DNA of 64,000 bases from Hymenopellis radicata. Lineage: Eukaryota; Basidiomycota; Agaricomycetes; Agaricales; Physalacriaceae. Each line of letters opens with the position of its first letter. Positions within the stretch are counted from its first letter, which is position 1. Where the stretch lies: NCBI GenBank assembly GCA_015501595.1, contig JADNRX010000002.1, forward strand, positions 124,001 through 188,000, given 5' to 3'. The notes under the pieces are model-generated. The model saw only the letters and a list, made by a program, of their open reading frames with translations, did no database searches and was not told the DNA's origin. Positions 1 to 11,572 of this stretch are shown one piece after another. The translations under genes and the position numbers were made by a program.

Positions 1-634
1 TCAGATATTTCTCAGCTGCTGTATATTTAAACCTGTACTCAAGACCACTGACCGCAAGATCGGATGAAGCACGTTGAAGTGATTGTGCTCGGTGAATGCC
101 TGGAGTTCCGAAAGGTACGGTCGTAGGGCAATAGGATGCTCTCGCTGATTCATGTCACGATGAACTACAAGTCGTGAAATCTCAGCGAGACGATATAGAC
201 GCACATCACTTACTGTTATAATGTTCAATTTCGTCTCGGACCCCGTTGTGAACGTGCTGCTATCAATCAGACCTCGCGGGTCATAGACAGTACTAACCAT
301 ATGATACACACCCAGTACTGACGCAACTTGTAGCCTTGATAGGATCCCGTCGCCAATATATTAGCAGCATACGAACGTTTTTCTTCTTCGCTGACTGCAC
401 TGAAAGGAATATCTGCTATATCGAAAATGCGTTCGGTCTGAAATCGGTATTAGTGTAAAGTTCCTTGGGGCCTAAGCACAATGGACTCACCTGCGCTGTT
501 GAAAGACCGTGATTCACAACATAGAAGAACCCCGCCGTTTTCAGAGCCTCGCGAATTTGCTGCGCGATTTCAACCCGGCCTGCCTCGTTCGCAGCCTTAG
601 ACAGGTCGATAACAGCAAGGTCGGCATAGTCCAC
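1..634 (-). CDS. 2-oxoglutarate/Fe(II)-dependent oxygenase, isopenicillin N synthase-like (partial, 3' end missing)
   Basis: The N-terminal exon (634-491) starts MDYADLAVIDLSKA and contains GFFYVVNHGLS, the DIOX_N hallmark of 2OG-Fe(II) dioxygenases. Exon 2 (437-312) encodes RIFDIADIPFSAVSEEEK and GSYQGYKLRQYW. A further exon left of about 240 encodes NHFNVLHPILR, typical of fungal members. Both introns are short with GT..AG ends. The iron-binding His-x-Asp...His motif would lie in the catalytic C-terminal half beyond the left edge, so catalytic competence cannot be judged. In fungi this family ranges from secondary-metabolite oxidases to unassigned housekeeping enzymes; the substrate is unknown. 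The family assignment is firm, the specific role is not. Confidence 0.8.
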
Positions 635-1422
635 TAGTATGCTGCGAGTTCAGAATCAATCGCAGAGACGAGGATGAAAGTGTACATTGTTCTTTGCTTG
701 CAGGAGGCGGGGTGTAGTGAGGTGCGTATGGAGTGCTTTCAAGCGTCATCTTTGCGATAAGGCAAAGCTCGGTGGAGGCGAATGTACTTATAAGCATGCC
801 ACTAAGTGCTCAGGTGCCCACTGGCATATGACAAACAAACTGATGCAAGACCGCTTCCATTCCCAAACCTAATGCTGGCTAGGGTTGCCTGAGGAATACA
901 TGTCAACAGGTGACTACTGAATTTGCCTTGAAAAGGGATACAATTCACAGGAGGTAGATGGATGTTCAGTAAGGTTCAAGACGAAGGGTGGTTTAAATCG
1001 GTCGTTCGGCGCGGAGTCGAAGGTATAACGCCCCCAAGACGTGTTCCACTTAAGAGAGAGGTTCCAAGATGCTGATTTCTAGAGCTCCAGAGACAAAGTG
1101 AAGCCTGCGAGGAAGTGGTAGGGCCGCTTGTGGTGTGCTGCCGACCGAGTTGAACAAGAAATTTAAACCCAAAAAAGGGCCCGGGTGTCGGTACGAGGCA
1201 AGGAACTTCCAATCACATCTTGATCCCGTCCACCATTTTCCGACGACACGCGCAAATGACGGCGGCTGAACGCTTTACCCACTATTTCTAGCAGTTTGTC
1301 CGGTTACTCACCGTGTCTTCAAGAGGCTTGTCTTTTACATGTCGGATCCGCCCCGGCCGAAGCACAGATACCGACAATGTACGCGTCATGTGCAGCACTG
1401 GAGACAATCTTCAAGTCCTACT
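635..1422. other. No supportable gene
   Basis: The stretch upstream of the dioxygenase holds only short open frames of low-complexity or implausible composition on both strands. I see no domain, splice structure or RNA gene. The part next to 634 presumably includes the dioxygenase promoter. Confidence 0.4.
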
Positions 1423-2743
1423 CTACGTCTTACTATATACAACGCGACTGCACAGGATCGGTTGAGAGATTCCTCTTACGACGACGCTAACATTGATTAA
1501 TCGGATGCCTTTCGACGTTGAGCCACTTGGTCTAACGCTACCAATGCCCGAAGGCGTTGATGTGCGACTCGAGGATGCCTCGTGATGGCGGGGCAGCGAT
1601 AGCCGCGTCCTCTGCTCTGCGTCGTTGCTCTGTCGTTCAAGCGTTCTAATCCTGTCGTACAATATCCGAAAGTGTGTCGATGTTGCGTAGTCATGATACA
1701 AAGGTCTCTGCGTCCCCAATTCCATGAAGTCAGATGCAAGCAAATCTATGAGGTGACCTTCCGAATATAACCCATGACCACGGAGGTCGGCACCGAGCAA
1801 GAGAACAGAGACGTGTGGACGCCTAGAAACAGAAGACTGTATCGCGACTGATGTCTAGCACAAGACGAGGATGCCAGTGTGACTCCCAAGGGCGATCTGG
1901 CTGCCAGAGGAGTGATTCTTGGGTCTAGATAAGCAGCGGGCCGAGAGTTTGAGGTAGAGAGTAACGTAGTAGCGTTTACCGGCGTCGTGGTAATGCACCT
2001 TCCATTTGGAGGAAGGAAGAGAGCGATGATGGTCGCACGAACAAGAGAATAATTATCGATGAGAGAACACGATAAAGCGCGAAAGGTTTCTTGTACGCGT
2101 AAGATGATGGACGTTCAACGGAAGGGGTGAACTTGCTCAGAGAGAGCATTGTGTACATTCTCGGGAGCCAGGAGGCGCGTTTGAGCCAAAGAAGGCGAGA
2201 CTAAAAACCAAGCAAATATTCGCGTCGCGTCGCGCCTCGTCAACCATCCGGCCAGGTTCATTGCTGGTGCAACATCCCGGTAGAATATCGAATCAATACC
2301 AACCAAGTGTAGCATTAAATCTCGCTCAATTCGAACTCACGTAAGGCAGCCTCGACTGTTACGGGCTTGCGCAATGCTGCGGGCGGTCTGACAATAATAT
2401 CCTGGCATACATACCAAGCTCATAGGCCGAAGGCTTGACATATCTAAAGAGGTGGATCAATGCCTAGCATCTCGGGGGCTTGTGGATACAGATAAGAATT
2501 TGGTAACGGCTTGAAATCGGAGTCAGAGAAACGCTCAAAACGGACATGAAATGCAGAGGACACCTGAAATGGATAGAGACGAGCCCTGGTCAACAGAAGA
2601 TGGGCGTGATTCCAGACTGGTCGGGGTCTAAGTAGCAGAACCAAGGCTGCTTGAACTTGCCAACGGACTGATGGGTTGGTAGAAGAGGTGATTTCGATGG
2701 GAATATTCTTGCTTCATACGTCCCCGTTCTTCGTGGCAGTCAT
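1423..2743 (-). CDS. Hypothetical protein, multi-exon, structure uncertain
   Basis: Protein-like exons lie on the minus strand in a plausible order. A 24-nt first exon from 2743 (MTATKNGD) ends in a GTATG donor. The next piece reads SVGKFKQPWFCYLDPDQSG. Further pieces contain SSAFHVRFERFSDSDFKPLP near 2500 and IIVRPPAALRKPVTVEAALR near 2360. A final long open frame lies at 1800-1423 (LLGADLRGHGLYSEGHLIDL). The frames do not join cleanly: at about 2420 one base appears to be missing between YELGMYAR and DIIVRPP. I do not recognise the family and assign no function. The gene lies 3' to the methyltransferase on the same strand. Boundaries are approximate and the region could hold two small genes. 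Confidence 0.3.
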
Positions 2744-2869
2744 GAGACTGGGTAACTTGACCGCGATGGATAATTGCTGATGTATATAGGGCATTTGCCA
2801 GTGAGCTAGTTATCGATCGTCGACGTTCGGAAGGTGTTGAAAGGAATGGAAGAGAATTCATCCGCGGGA

Positions 2870-3580
2870 CTACGAAAGCCTGAGTTTCCAAAGCTGAATG
2901 CCCTCCCAATCCTCTCTTGACCATTCGATTCCGGCCTTCTTTAGAGCCTTTGAGAGCTTCCGGGACGGAATTTGGTCGGTTCTGAATCCTAATTGGTGGG
3001 CCTGGGCAAAAAATGAATCAATCAATGGAGGGTCCCGTCGCTCAAGGCAGACGAATAGATGGGCGCGTGGTGAACGCGTGGCAAACGCATGTATGGTATC
3101 AAGAAGGGGCCGAATAAGTGATGGGGAATAGATGGTATCGGCGGTGATGATCAGATCGTAGACAGGATCTTCAGTGAGAACTTGAGAATGGGTCCAGTCA
3201 AGGTGCTGTACCAGAATTCGTTGGTGAACGTCGTTGGCGGCAACATTTTTGGCCAGAACGGCATCAATAACATCGGGGAGATCGGTGGCGACGACTGACC
3301 AGCCCAAAGCAGCGAGTGTTAAGCTGGAAGAGAGCGATCGTGTGAGCTATAAGGACGGCCAGAGCAGGGGGATTGGGCCGTACGAAGAAAGACCGATGCC
3401 GCTGCCCAGTTCTAATGCGCGTCCGACTGGCAGATTGAGCGCAGTCAGGTAAGCACTGAGGACCTGTGCACCGAGCCAAAGTGCGGTGCCGTTAGAAAGA
3501 CCGTTATCGGACTGGGCAAGGGTGAACGGGCCGTACTGAAGTATGGGGAGATGTTTAGTTGCATGAGCCGGTTGTAGCAT
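2870..3580 (-). CDS. Protein-lysine N-methyltransferase, METTL21/EFM family (Methyltransf_16)
   Basis: Exons 3580-3384 and 3323-2870 are joined across a 60-bp GTACGG..TTCCAG intron. The spliced product is about 216 residues, a normal size for this family. It has the SAM-binding motif I ALELGSGIGLSS near residue 60, the post-I acidic loop VVATDLP, and the DxxY-like motif YDLIITADTIYS typical of METTL21/EFM enzymes that methylate translation elongation factors or chaperones. No signal peptide or membrane segment is seen, so it is probably cytosolic. Its start is 121 bp from the divergent RhoGEF start, so the two genes likely share a promoter. The exact orthologue (EFM6, EFM7 or other) and the substrate cannot be fixed from sequence alone. 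Confidence 0.8.
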
Positions 3581-3701
3581 GGTTGCTCAACAGCCTCAAC
3601 TTGGCTGCTCAAAATTATTTGTGTGACGATCACAGTCACGCCTTGGTTGTCATACACTCTGCACGCTCATTCACTCAGCGAGAGGTTCCCTCTCGAGAAA
3701 G

Positions 3702-6700
3702 ATGAAAGCTTTTTTCTCGAGGCTGCATCTGGGCAGTAACAAGGAGAAGGAGCCCGTTGTCAAGGAGAAATTTCCGCCATTGAAGCCCTGGCCGCCGAAC
3801 AAGGACGATGCAAGCAGCCGGGTCACCTCGACGCCGACGTCCTACACGTCCTTCAAGCCTCTTCCCGAGCTCTCACCGGAAGTGTCAGGGCGTTTAAGTA
3901 CCCGCGTTCTCTCCCAGTCTGGCGACGACCAAGCATCATCGTCATCGTCGACGACCCCGACACCCCCATCACCGATTCCAACCCATCCACAACAACCGAC
4001 GACCTCATCTACCAACTCTGCCGAAGTACAGAAAAAGGTTGCCTTTATATCACCGCCCCCAACACCAGGCCCGTCACTCGACCGCGCCCTTCCCCAATCT
4101 CCCACACCTCAGCCACCCCCCGTCGTCTCGCCTACAAAAAATTCTGTTTCTCGCTTCCATGCTGCTCATATCAAAGAGCCACGCGGTTCGACGTCGTCCA
4201 GCACGCGAACCGCGTCCCCAATCCTCGCAAAGCCAGATATGTCTTCTCACTCGCTTCGCTCAGGCTCACCGTATAGCCAAATGTCAGAAAATACAAGCGG
4301 TAGCAGAATTCTCGCTGCCCAGTCCTGGTCCGAGGTTGCAGAGGATGACCTCGTTTCCAATCTGGGCTCACGCGAGCGAACACGGCAGGAGGTCCTTTTT
4401 GAAATCATACAGAGCGAAGAGCGATACGTTCAAGAACTTGTCAAGATGAAGGACACTTTTATTGACCCCCTTCTCCACCCATTTGCCTCAACCTCGGCCT
4501 CTCCCATAGGCTCGTCCACTCCAAACTTAGATTACGACTTCTATCGGTCCGACTCTCCTCCAGTCGAAAGCTCGGACTACCTTCCCCCAATCGCAGCGCG
4601 GTTCATGTCTCCCACCCCACCCACACCACTCCTAGATGCCGATTCCATCGACAGCGACGATGACGACGAAGCGGACGACCGCATGGGCAAGGGGTACTCC
4701 AGCCCAACAAACAAGCAGCGCCAGGCGGCTAAACACAACCATCCGCGCTCCCCCTACAGGTCCACGGTCACACGCACAGCAAAGTCCGTGCCCTTTCCTT
4801 CTGGTTCGCGTTCCCATCATTCTCTTCCCGCCCCTCCTCCAAGATCACAGCAAATGGCCTCTTCGACTCAGTCACTAGGCCGACAGTCCATTGCAGATCA
4901 AACAAGCCAGAGCCCTTCATCCAAAAAGCAGCCGGCAACCCCGATGCTACGCAAGTCCAAAAAGAGCGATGCCCCGAATCCATTCGGGGATTCTATTGCT
5001 CCGCATCAGCTGCCGGAGGATCTGAGGATATGCTTGCAAGTCGTGGACAGTGGCGTACTAGATGGCACAAACGTCTCTCCGAGAGTCTCAAGAAACGCTA
5101 TGATGACCAGTATCCACTCGTGCGAAGTTTAGCAGACGTTTTTGTCTCGAATGTGAGTTTGCAATTGTTCTTTTTTTGATTTGTCGTCATCTAATTTCCG
5201 AAAGGCTGATATCTTTCATGGCTATGCTACGTACGTTCTACATCTTGAGCGTGCCCTGGAGCAGGTGGATAGTGCGTTAAACAACACGTCCACCAAGAAG
5301 CCGAAGAATCAAGACGTCGCAGAGTGGAACAAAGTCTGTCGGTTTCTGCGAAAACTCGAAGAGAACGCTTCCGACAAAGGCGAGACTGGGCTCGCCATCA
5401 CACTCTCAAAGCCCTTCCAACGTCTGTTGAAATATCCCCTACTCTTCCAGAACTTGCTTTTCCACACCGATCCGAGTACTTTTGAGTACGAGAGCACGCT
5501 GCAGATGGTGGCCGAGGTGGAGACGATCGTCAGGAGCATAGAAGACGAGAAGATACAGAAGGAAGAGCGAGACAAGACAAGAGACGTCTTCGCTCGGATT
5601 GAAGGACTTGATAAGGTTAGGCAGCTAGCACTGCCGAAACCGTCCAGGATATTGATGGAGGAGCGACAATGTCCACTGGCGCTATCTCCTTCGAAGAGTC
5701 CCACGCCGACAGCCAAGACTGTCAAGGGGAGAAGTAGTTTGCGGAAGCTCAGCGATGTGCTAGGCTCGCAGAAGAAAGATTTGTGGTTCGTGGTGTTTAA
5801 TGATGTGGTGTTGCAGTGCCAGAAGACGGGAACAACGTCCCTCCCGATGATCGCTGCGACCAATTCAAGGACGAATAGTTTGCCAGAGCTGCAGGGCAAG
5901 GCAAAGTATGCCACAACCGGACGACGGAATTCACACACGAGACCAAGGAATTTGTACAAATTCATCAAGGTTCGTACTCCATTCGGAGGATGGCTTCTTT
6001 ACTGACGATGACATAGATCGAGACATGGGCTATTGGGGATGTTGTGCAGCCCAGAGAGGGTGTTGTATCCATGGAAGAGTACGTACTTTCCTGCCAACAA
6101 CGAACCTTGTTTGATAGTTGGATCAGCGTTGCTCGGACACGTTCACACCTAGCGACACAGCCCCGCATTATTCCCTTACCACCTGATCGCGAAGATGATG
6201 AAGATGGTGGCGCAGACTCAGACGACTCGGATCGCAAGTCGAAAATGTCCTTCTCCTACTGGGGTGCGGATAAAGTCACGGTACAGAAACCTGTCCTTCC
6301 GAACAAAGGACGTCTTGCTGTTGCCCATCCTCGGCGAGGCGGTGCACCCTCGTCATACGCGCGCGAGTCGTCTGCGAATGCCAAGTTCGGGAACCGATTG
6401 GTCTCCGACGGCGGTAGCGCGGTGACGCGACCCGCAAGTCGCAGACGGGGGTTAGCTCGCGCCAGGGTGAATACTCGATGAAGTCGACGAGTACCAAGCC
6501 GGAATGGAATGCGAACACGAGAGGAGCTGCGCCAGTGAAGCGCGTGCGGAATATTAGTCAGACGAGTGCAGCGGCCAGTGTGCGGCCTGCTGGAGCAAAT
6601 GCCAGTGCAGTGAAGTTGGCCAGTCCAGCGCCGAGCGAGGATTCCGGGGTGGGTCTATACCGCCAGATGCTCGCCAGGGACCCTTCACTGAACAATGCTT

Positions 6701-6702
6701 AA
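3702..6702 (+). CDS. Rho guanine-nucleotide exchange factor (DH-PH), with two apparent one-base frame breaks
   Basis: A Ser/Pro-rich N-terminal region of about 225 residues precedes the DH domain. Its first helix is VLFEIIQSEERYVQELVKMK near 4390-4450. A roughly 165-residue acidic/Ser-rich insert follows, and then the rest of the DH: LPEDLRICLQVVDSGVLDG, SLKKRYDDQYPLVRSLADVF, GYATYVLHLERALEQVD and FQRLLKYPLLFQNLL. A PH-like region (KKDLWFVVFNDVVLQCQK, then KIETWAIGDVV after an intron near 5969-6016) and a disordered tail follow. The intron at 5153-5204 splices cleanly. The frame slips by one base near 5065 between VLDG and the next DH residues, with no room for an intron, and again near 6410. 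It should activate Rho/Cdc42-type GTPases in polarity or cell-wall signalling; that role is inferred from the family. Confidence 0.82.
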
Positions 6703-8217
6703 GCTTTAGGTTTTCTTTTATCATGACTGCTTCTCCTTTTTTTTCCCCTGCTGTCCTTCATCTATTATATATCCCTATTATACGATACTTATTATACCTC
6801 ACATCATACTCTCCTTCATTCCCATGCTTTCCTCTATATCCTCTTGCTATGAAACGACGGCCCTCACGCTCTTTCATTCCATTCCAGTCTCGCGTTTGAT
6901 ACATAATCACCCACACTCACTCATACCCAGTCCAAGAAGTTAACACATTCCCTCGTCGCGCTACAATCTATCTTTCTTACTCATACAATCTGTTACTTAC
7001 TTAGATTATATATGGCTGTATTACTGTTTGGGTTCTTCCTCCTATATTGATATCTTCTGCATGCCTTGGAAAAATATGGATGGGATTTTTCTGCTCCTTC
7101 AGGTTGGCGCGTCAGAATTGATGTTGATTGATGATCTGCTTTTTCGTCGACTCCAGTTCGTTGACATGCTTGGAAAAGGTTTCATACTTCGTAATTCACC
7201 AGACATGACACGGAAAATGAGAACCACTCAAACAGATGCTATTCTGCCAATGACAGACGACTATATGCAGCAAATCGTGGGCAAAGAAAAAGAGCTATGA
7301 ATTCAGACGTTACTGAATTCTTCGCGGGTCTCGTTCTATCTCACGGCTCCCCACTCTCAACTCCAATACATCTGCAAAATCGACCCCGCACGTACGCGAA
7401 ATCCTGAAGACGACCCACCAGGCCGGAAATCACGAATTTGATACCCGTCATGAAGACTGGACAAGTAAAACTTCGTGTATCGTATGCTTGACGTCCGAGA
7501 GATATCTCCGCCCATCGCTGTAATGAGAGACAAGTACGGGATAGAAGCTGCACCATAGGGACTTGTTTATGTTCCTCAGGCTCTCCTTCATGGTCTCAAG
7601 ATAAAGGAGCAAAGGTGTTCTGGACGCTTGAATTTGCTACTATGCTGCCAACAAAGCCAGCACACGAAGAAGCATCACAGACTTACTACCGCTTCCAGTA
7701 CGACAACGTTACAGGAAAGAGGTCTAGATCAAAGTGTCAGCTTTGATCGAGTCGGGAGACTAGAAAAGAGGTCTTCGCCCTTCTCCCACGTCACTAACTG
7801 ATTTGAGCAACCTTAGATGTCCACACTAGAGATTATTAAATGGAGGAGTTGTGTCGCCTTGTAGACGAGAGGATGGATACTGTTATGCCTAACGCATAGG
7901 CCGCTCTGTCGTTGTGTGCTCTCACGGCGCAGTGTAAACGGTGTGGGCGGTATGGTATCAAGGGAACTCTTGAATCCGTTTACGGTTGCGACGACGACTT
8001 GACCCACCTGGCACCATCTATTTGTAGCCGCTGACGCCGTGGCATTGTGACGCCAAAATGACGAGTCAAACTCCCGGGCATCCATAATGAGATCAGCCAG
8101 GGAATGTTGCTCTAAATCAAGTCGTGATTTCACCAGTGTCGCGGATTACAGCTTCCAATGCTGAGATTGGTACACTAGAAAGTTCGTTGCTCGACAAAGA
8201 AGAAACCTAAAATAATC
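6703..8217. other. Gene-poor interval
   Basis: This is the AT-rich 3' flank of the RhoGEF gene, with pyrimidine-rich stretches between about 6720 and 7000. Short open frames at 7028-7300 (+), 7341-7556 (-) and 7813-8133 (-) encode unrecognised sequence without convincing splice partners. I make no gene call here. Confidence 0.4.
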
Positions 8218-9046
8218 TTAAATCTTTGGGACACGCAGTGTTTTGCTGACCATTGCTGCGGCCCACGCTCCGAAGACCACGCTAACGACATGCAGCTCCC
8301 CGCGCCCACCTTCATCTCCCCACAAAGTGATTGTTCCGAGTGGAATACCCTGCTGTCCTGCAATCCAGCCGTGCTTGGCCCAGTACGCGAGGGTTCCAAC
8401 GAGGACTAGCGATGATGGAATAGGAAGGCCTTCAAAATATTTGGCCTTGCCCGCCGTATCTTTGGGCACGAGAGCGACAGTCGCGTTGAAGCGCGCGAGC
8501 CTCGCAAGACCGCAACATATGAAGCCGGTCAGCATGACGGTGTCCAGATACGTCCTCAGTCCGACGACGAACGCTAGCAGAGCCGGTGCTACGCCAAATG
8601 AGATCTGGATATTCCTAGAATCAACACGGAGTTTATTTGTGTCAGTCGGGGGTACTGACGAGGTCGGCAAGACTGTCTAGCTCCTGGCCCAGCATGCTGC
8701 TTGACTTTCTCCACCGAGCAACTTTTCCGTCCATAAAATCGAACATGAGACCGGCAAGAGGACACCATAGAGCCATCCAAAGATAGTCTGGGTCGTTTGA
8801 GACGAGGTAGCGGGCGGAGGAGAATATGGAAAATGATCCACAGACGCCGTTCATGATGGTAACAAGATCTGCAAGACGGAAATTTCTAAAAGAGGTGGTG
8901 AGAGGAGGCGACGACTGGCCAATTGAGGGTGTCTACCTGACGAGGGAGAAATGGCCATCCGAGTCCTGGTACTGGTGCAAGGCGTCTGCCTTTTTGTCGT
9001 CCACAACATGAGAATTCATAACGGTCGATGGTTTTCTTTGGCTCAT
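8218..9046 (-). CDS. CHO1: CDP-diacylglycerol-serine O-phosphatidyltransferase
   Basis: Exons 9046-8937, 8885-8660 and 8604-8218 join across introns of about 50-55 bp to give about 241 residues. The CDP-alcohol phosphotransferase signature D-G-x2-A-R-x8-G-x3-D-x3-D is complete (DGKVAR, then GQELDSLAD, with serine-enzyme context [16 protein letters not shown]). Several hydrophobic segments ([47 protein letters not shown]) fit an integral ER membrane enzyme. It makes phosphatidylserine from CDP-diacylglycerol and serine. The start MSQRKPS at 9046 is preferred over the upstream in-frame ATG at 9181 because the upstream segment is Cys-rich and atypical. All catalytic Asp residues are present. Confidence 0.92.
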
Positions 9047-9186
9047 GAGGGAAAGAGGAGTTAGCAGATGGTGGTCACTGGTCAAGCACTTCGCAGTCCA
9101 AAATATAAACACGTGGTAACCCCGGACTTGCGGTGAATTTCCGGCAGGCAGCATACAAGTACATTTACAACATCCAACCAATTAGT

Positions 9187-11005
9187 CTAACTGTCAACAT
9201 CCATGGCAGTCCCTTTGCCATCCTTGGCCTTCTCTAGCTCTATACTTCGCAAGGCGTATTGATTAGGATGCGAGACAGTCTCCCCAGCTCCGACGCCCTC
9301 TCCTTTCTTAACACCACAACTAGCGTGCGTTAATTCAAATACGCGTGTACAGCCAAGATGGAACTTGGTTTCCTTCTTCGTATGCAGTATCTCCGGCAGA
9401 TCAGAGTGTTGCAATCCAAGAGGCGCGTACGCAGACACCAGACTTGTCTGCAAGTTCTCGGAGTGAGAAAGCGATACGGACATCCGTATTCACTACTCCC
9501 AGTCAAGAGCTGCATGCAACTGCAAGCCACATCAGACGTGACGTATCGAGGCAAGGCAAAAGGCTTACTTCTTTGCAGGATAATCGGCGCGTTTTCCCTC
9601 CTTACCGTAGGAATGTCGGATGTTGTACGCGTACTCTTTGTTGAACTTGTCATCCGACACTTTACCGCCCATAAAGGATTTTCTCCAAAAGATGAGAGCT
9701 TCCTCTAGACTAACGCCAAGTCTCTGTATATGTCTGTTAGCTTCAGCAACATCTCACCACCTTTACTCACCTTCAAGAAAAGACCATAATCCAGGCGACC
9801 AAAGTGTTTGAGATGATGATCGCGCATCAATTGGCTATGCATACTCCGCATGCAAAGAGGGAAGTGTTTCTTCGCGTAGCCATCTATCATGTCCGCCGTT
9901 ATTTTGTCTCCCTCTGCTTCTGTTCCTGAACCACCCCAATCTGAGGAGACACCCGCCATGAATCCTTGAGACAGGTTGTTCAGAACAGGCAGTAGTCGTG
10001 TATCCTCGTCCAAGCGTGGTAGAGATTTCGCGGTCATCTTTTAGAATTCAGAGATTAAGGCGAGTGGAAATGAGTGGACACGCACCAACAAGGCCTTCTC
10101 CAATTCCGATTCAAATTCCTGGAAGACAATACTGGATTGTTCGCGTCCAGGAACATAAGCCCACCCAGCTTTGAGGAATACCTTGCGTTTCCTGACAAGG
10201 TCCGGAACACGCGTCCATTTCACCTATACCCTCGTCAAAGCGCGTCTTTTCCTAGTGACTCGTCGACGGACCTTGTAAAAAGTGTCGACCTTGAAAGCGT
10301 TTTCTTTCTCTGTGTCATTCTTGAAGCCTTGGTAAGCTGCCAGGAGTTGTTCACGATAGTTCTTTTTTTCCTCCGTAGACACCTGCCCACAGCTTGGTGA
10401 GTACTTCATTAGAGGGCAAATGTAAGTTGACGCACTGCTATCCATTTAAAGTCCCGCGTGCCCAAGAATTCTTTTCTTTCTTCCGCGCCGTCTGTTTCGT
10501 AGCGTAACCGGAAAAGGGTTGACTCGGCCTTGATAAACCGTTGTCGTAAGTCCTCCCTACCTAAAAGTGAGATGGTATCCTATGCCTGTTGAGGTACTCA
10601 CGAGCGACAAAAGGCCAGTCGCAATACAAAATGGCCCAAATGATCCTTTCGCCTCTCCGAATCTCTGTCGACGCTTATCGCCGACGTCGCGCTCAAAGGC
10701 AGGTATTTCTTGCATTGGTCGCCGATGACCGTCTTAATTTCATCCCAAGACCGACCCCGAGCCTGAGAAGACTCGATTTCAGCCAATACGCGTAGTCTGT
10801 CGAGCGCACATCGCTCGAATTCCTCCAGTGTAACGTCGAACAACGGCGGCTTGTCGTAGCTGTCGAAGAGGTGAGACGCGTCGCGCAGCGTGAATACAAC
10901 ATACAAGTTGAGCCGATGCGGATATTCAAGGTTGCTGGCGCGACTGTTGGAGCCATGGGTCGAGGGTTTACTCTCGGGTACCGACTGCGCGCTAGCCTTG
11001 AACAT
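9187..11005 (-). CDS. PRI2: DNA primase large subunit, one apparent frame break
   Basis: Exon 1 (11005-10602) contains HRLNLYVVFTLRDA and DRLRVLAEIE, typical of PRI2. Later exons give LRQRFIKAESTLFRLRYETD, YREQLLAAYQGFKNDTE, KWTRVPDLVRKRKVFLKAGW and YVPGREQSSIVFQEFESELE, all joined by short introns. The C-terminal 4Fe-4S domain shows four candidate cysteine ligands: HFPLC, AKNC, YGC and LGC before TRVFELTH. HPNQYALRS near the end is also family-typical. PRI2 partners the catalytic primase and polymerase alpha to make RNA primers in the nucleus. The frame slips by one base near 9468, directly after GCPYR, beside an A-run on the + strand. The product is otherwise full length. A MITE-like element sits about 53 bp upstream of the start codon. 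Confidence 0.92.
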
Positions 11006-11057
11006 GATGATGATGGTAAATAGAAACGCGAGTTGTCACGCGTCAGTCACATTCACG

Positions 11058-11483
11058 TTCCCGAGTAGGACCCCTGGCAATAGGGTTCGAACATCGATCC
11101 AGAAAAACCAAATTTGGGTGATTTTGAGAACGAACTCCGATCTAAAAAGCCAAATTTCGGGGCTTCTGGCACTGTATGTCCGATGCCGTTTCGAGCCAAA
11201 ACGAGCTCCTCTGGATGATGTACGGTGCCAAAAAACCAAATCCTGGACAGATCTGTCAAACCAGAGCTGACCAGAGCCAGACCGCGTGATATCTTGGCAA
11301 GGTAAGACCAGGCTCACAACGCGAGCACCCCGACACTCCGATGCTAGCAGAACCAAAAATGACCTTCAGCCTCGAACTCCGATTTAAAAAGCCAAATCAG
11401 GCCAAAATCCGGAAATTTTGGAGAACCAAAAAGGCCAACTTGGGATCGGAGTTCGAACCCTATAGCCAGGGGGCCTTCCCGAG
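11058..11483. mobile_element. MITE-like foldback element with terminal inverted repeats and 8-bp flanking direct repeat
   Basis: The left end (11068-11100) and the reverse complement of the right end (11443-11475) match at 29 of 33 positions; both share the core ATAGGGTTCGAAC. The element is flanked by TTCCCGAG at 11058-11065 and again at 11476-11483, an 8-bp direct repeat that looks like a target-site duplication. Inside, a 25-bp direct repeat (CGAACTCCGAT...) occurs at 11131-11155 and 11373-11397 with one mismatch. No credible transposase is encoded in the roughly 410 bp. Eight-bp duplications are typical of hAT elements, so a non-autonomous hAT derivative is a reasonable inference. It separates PRI2 from the next gene and lies in the PRI2 upstream region. 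Confidence 0.72.
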
Positions 11484-11572
11484 TTCGCAATCCCGATAGT
11501 TCTAACCATTAAAGATACAGTACAGCCCTATATCATACATAAATATTACTTGAAATATACACATATACACAT

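Noticed and set aside
5309..5968. 219-codon open frame antisense to the RhoGEF
   Set aside because: It mirrors the conserved DH-PH exon and has Ser/Leu-rich shadow composition without domain or splice support.
10215..10265. Apparent extra residues after VDTFYK in PRI2
   Set aside because: They are a 48-bp intron (GTCCGT..TATAG); the conserved FYKVKWTRVPDLV is restored by splicing.
10360..10445. Apparent frame jumps in PRI2 between DFKWIA and EEKKNYREQ
   Set aside because: A GTGCGT..GGGCAG intron places VSTEEKKNYREQLLAAYQ exactly in frame, so no error is needed here.
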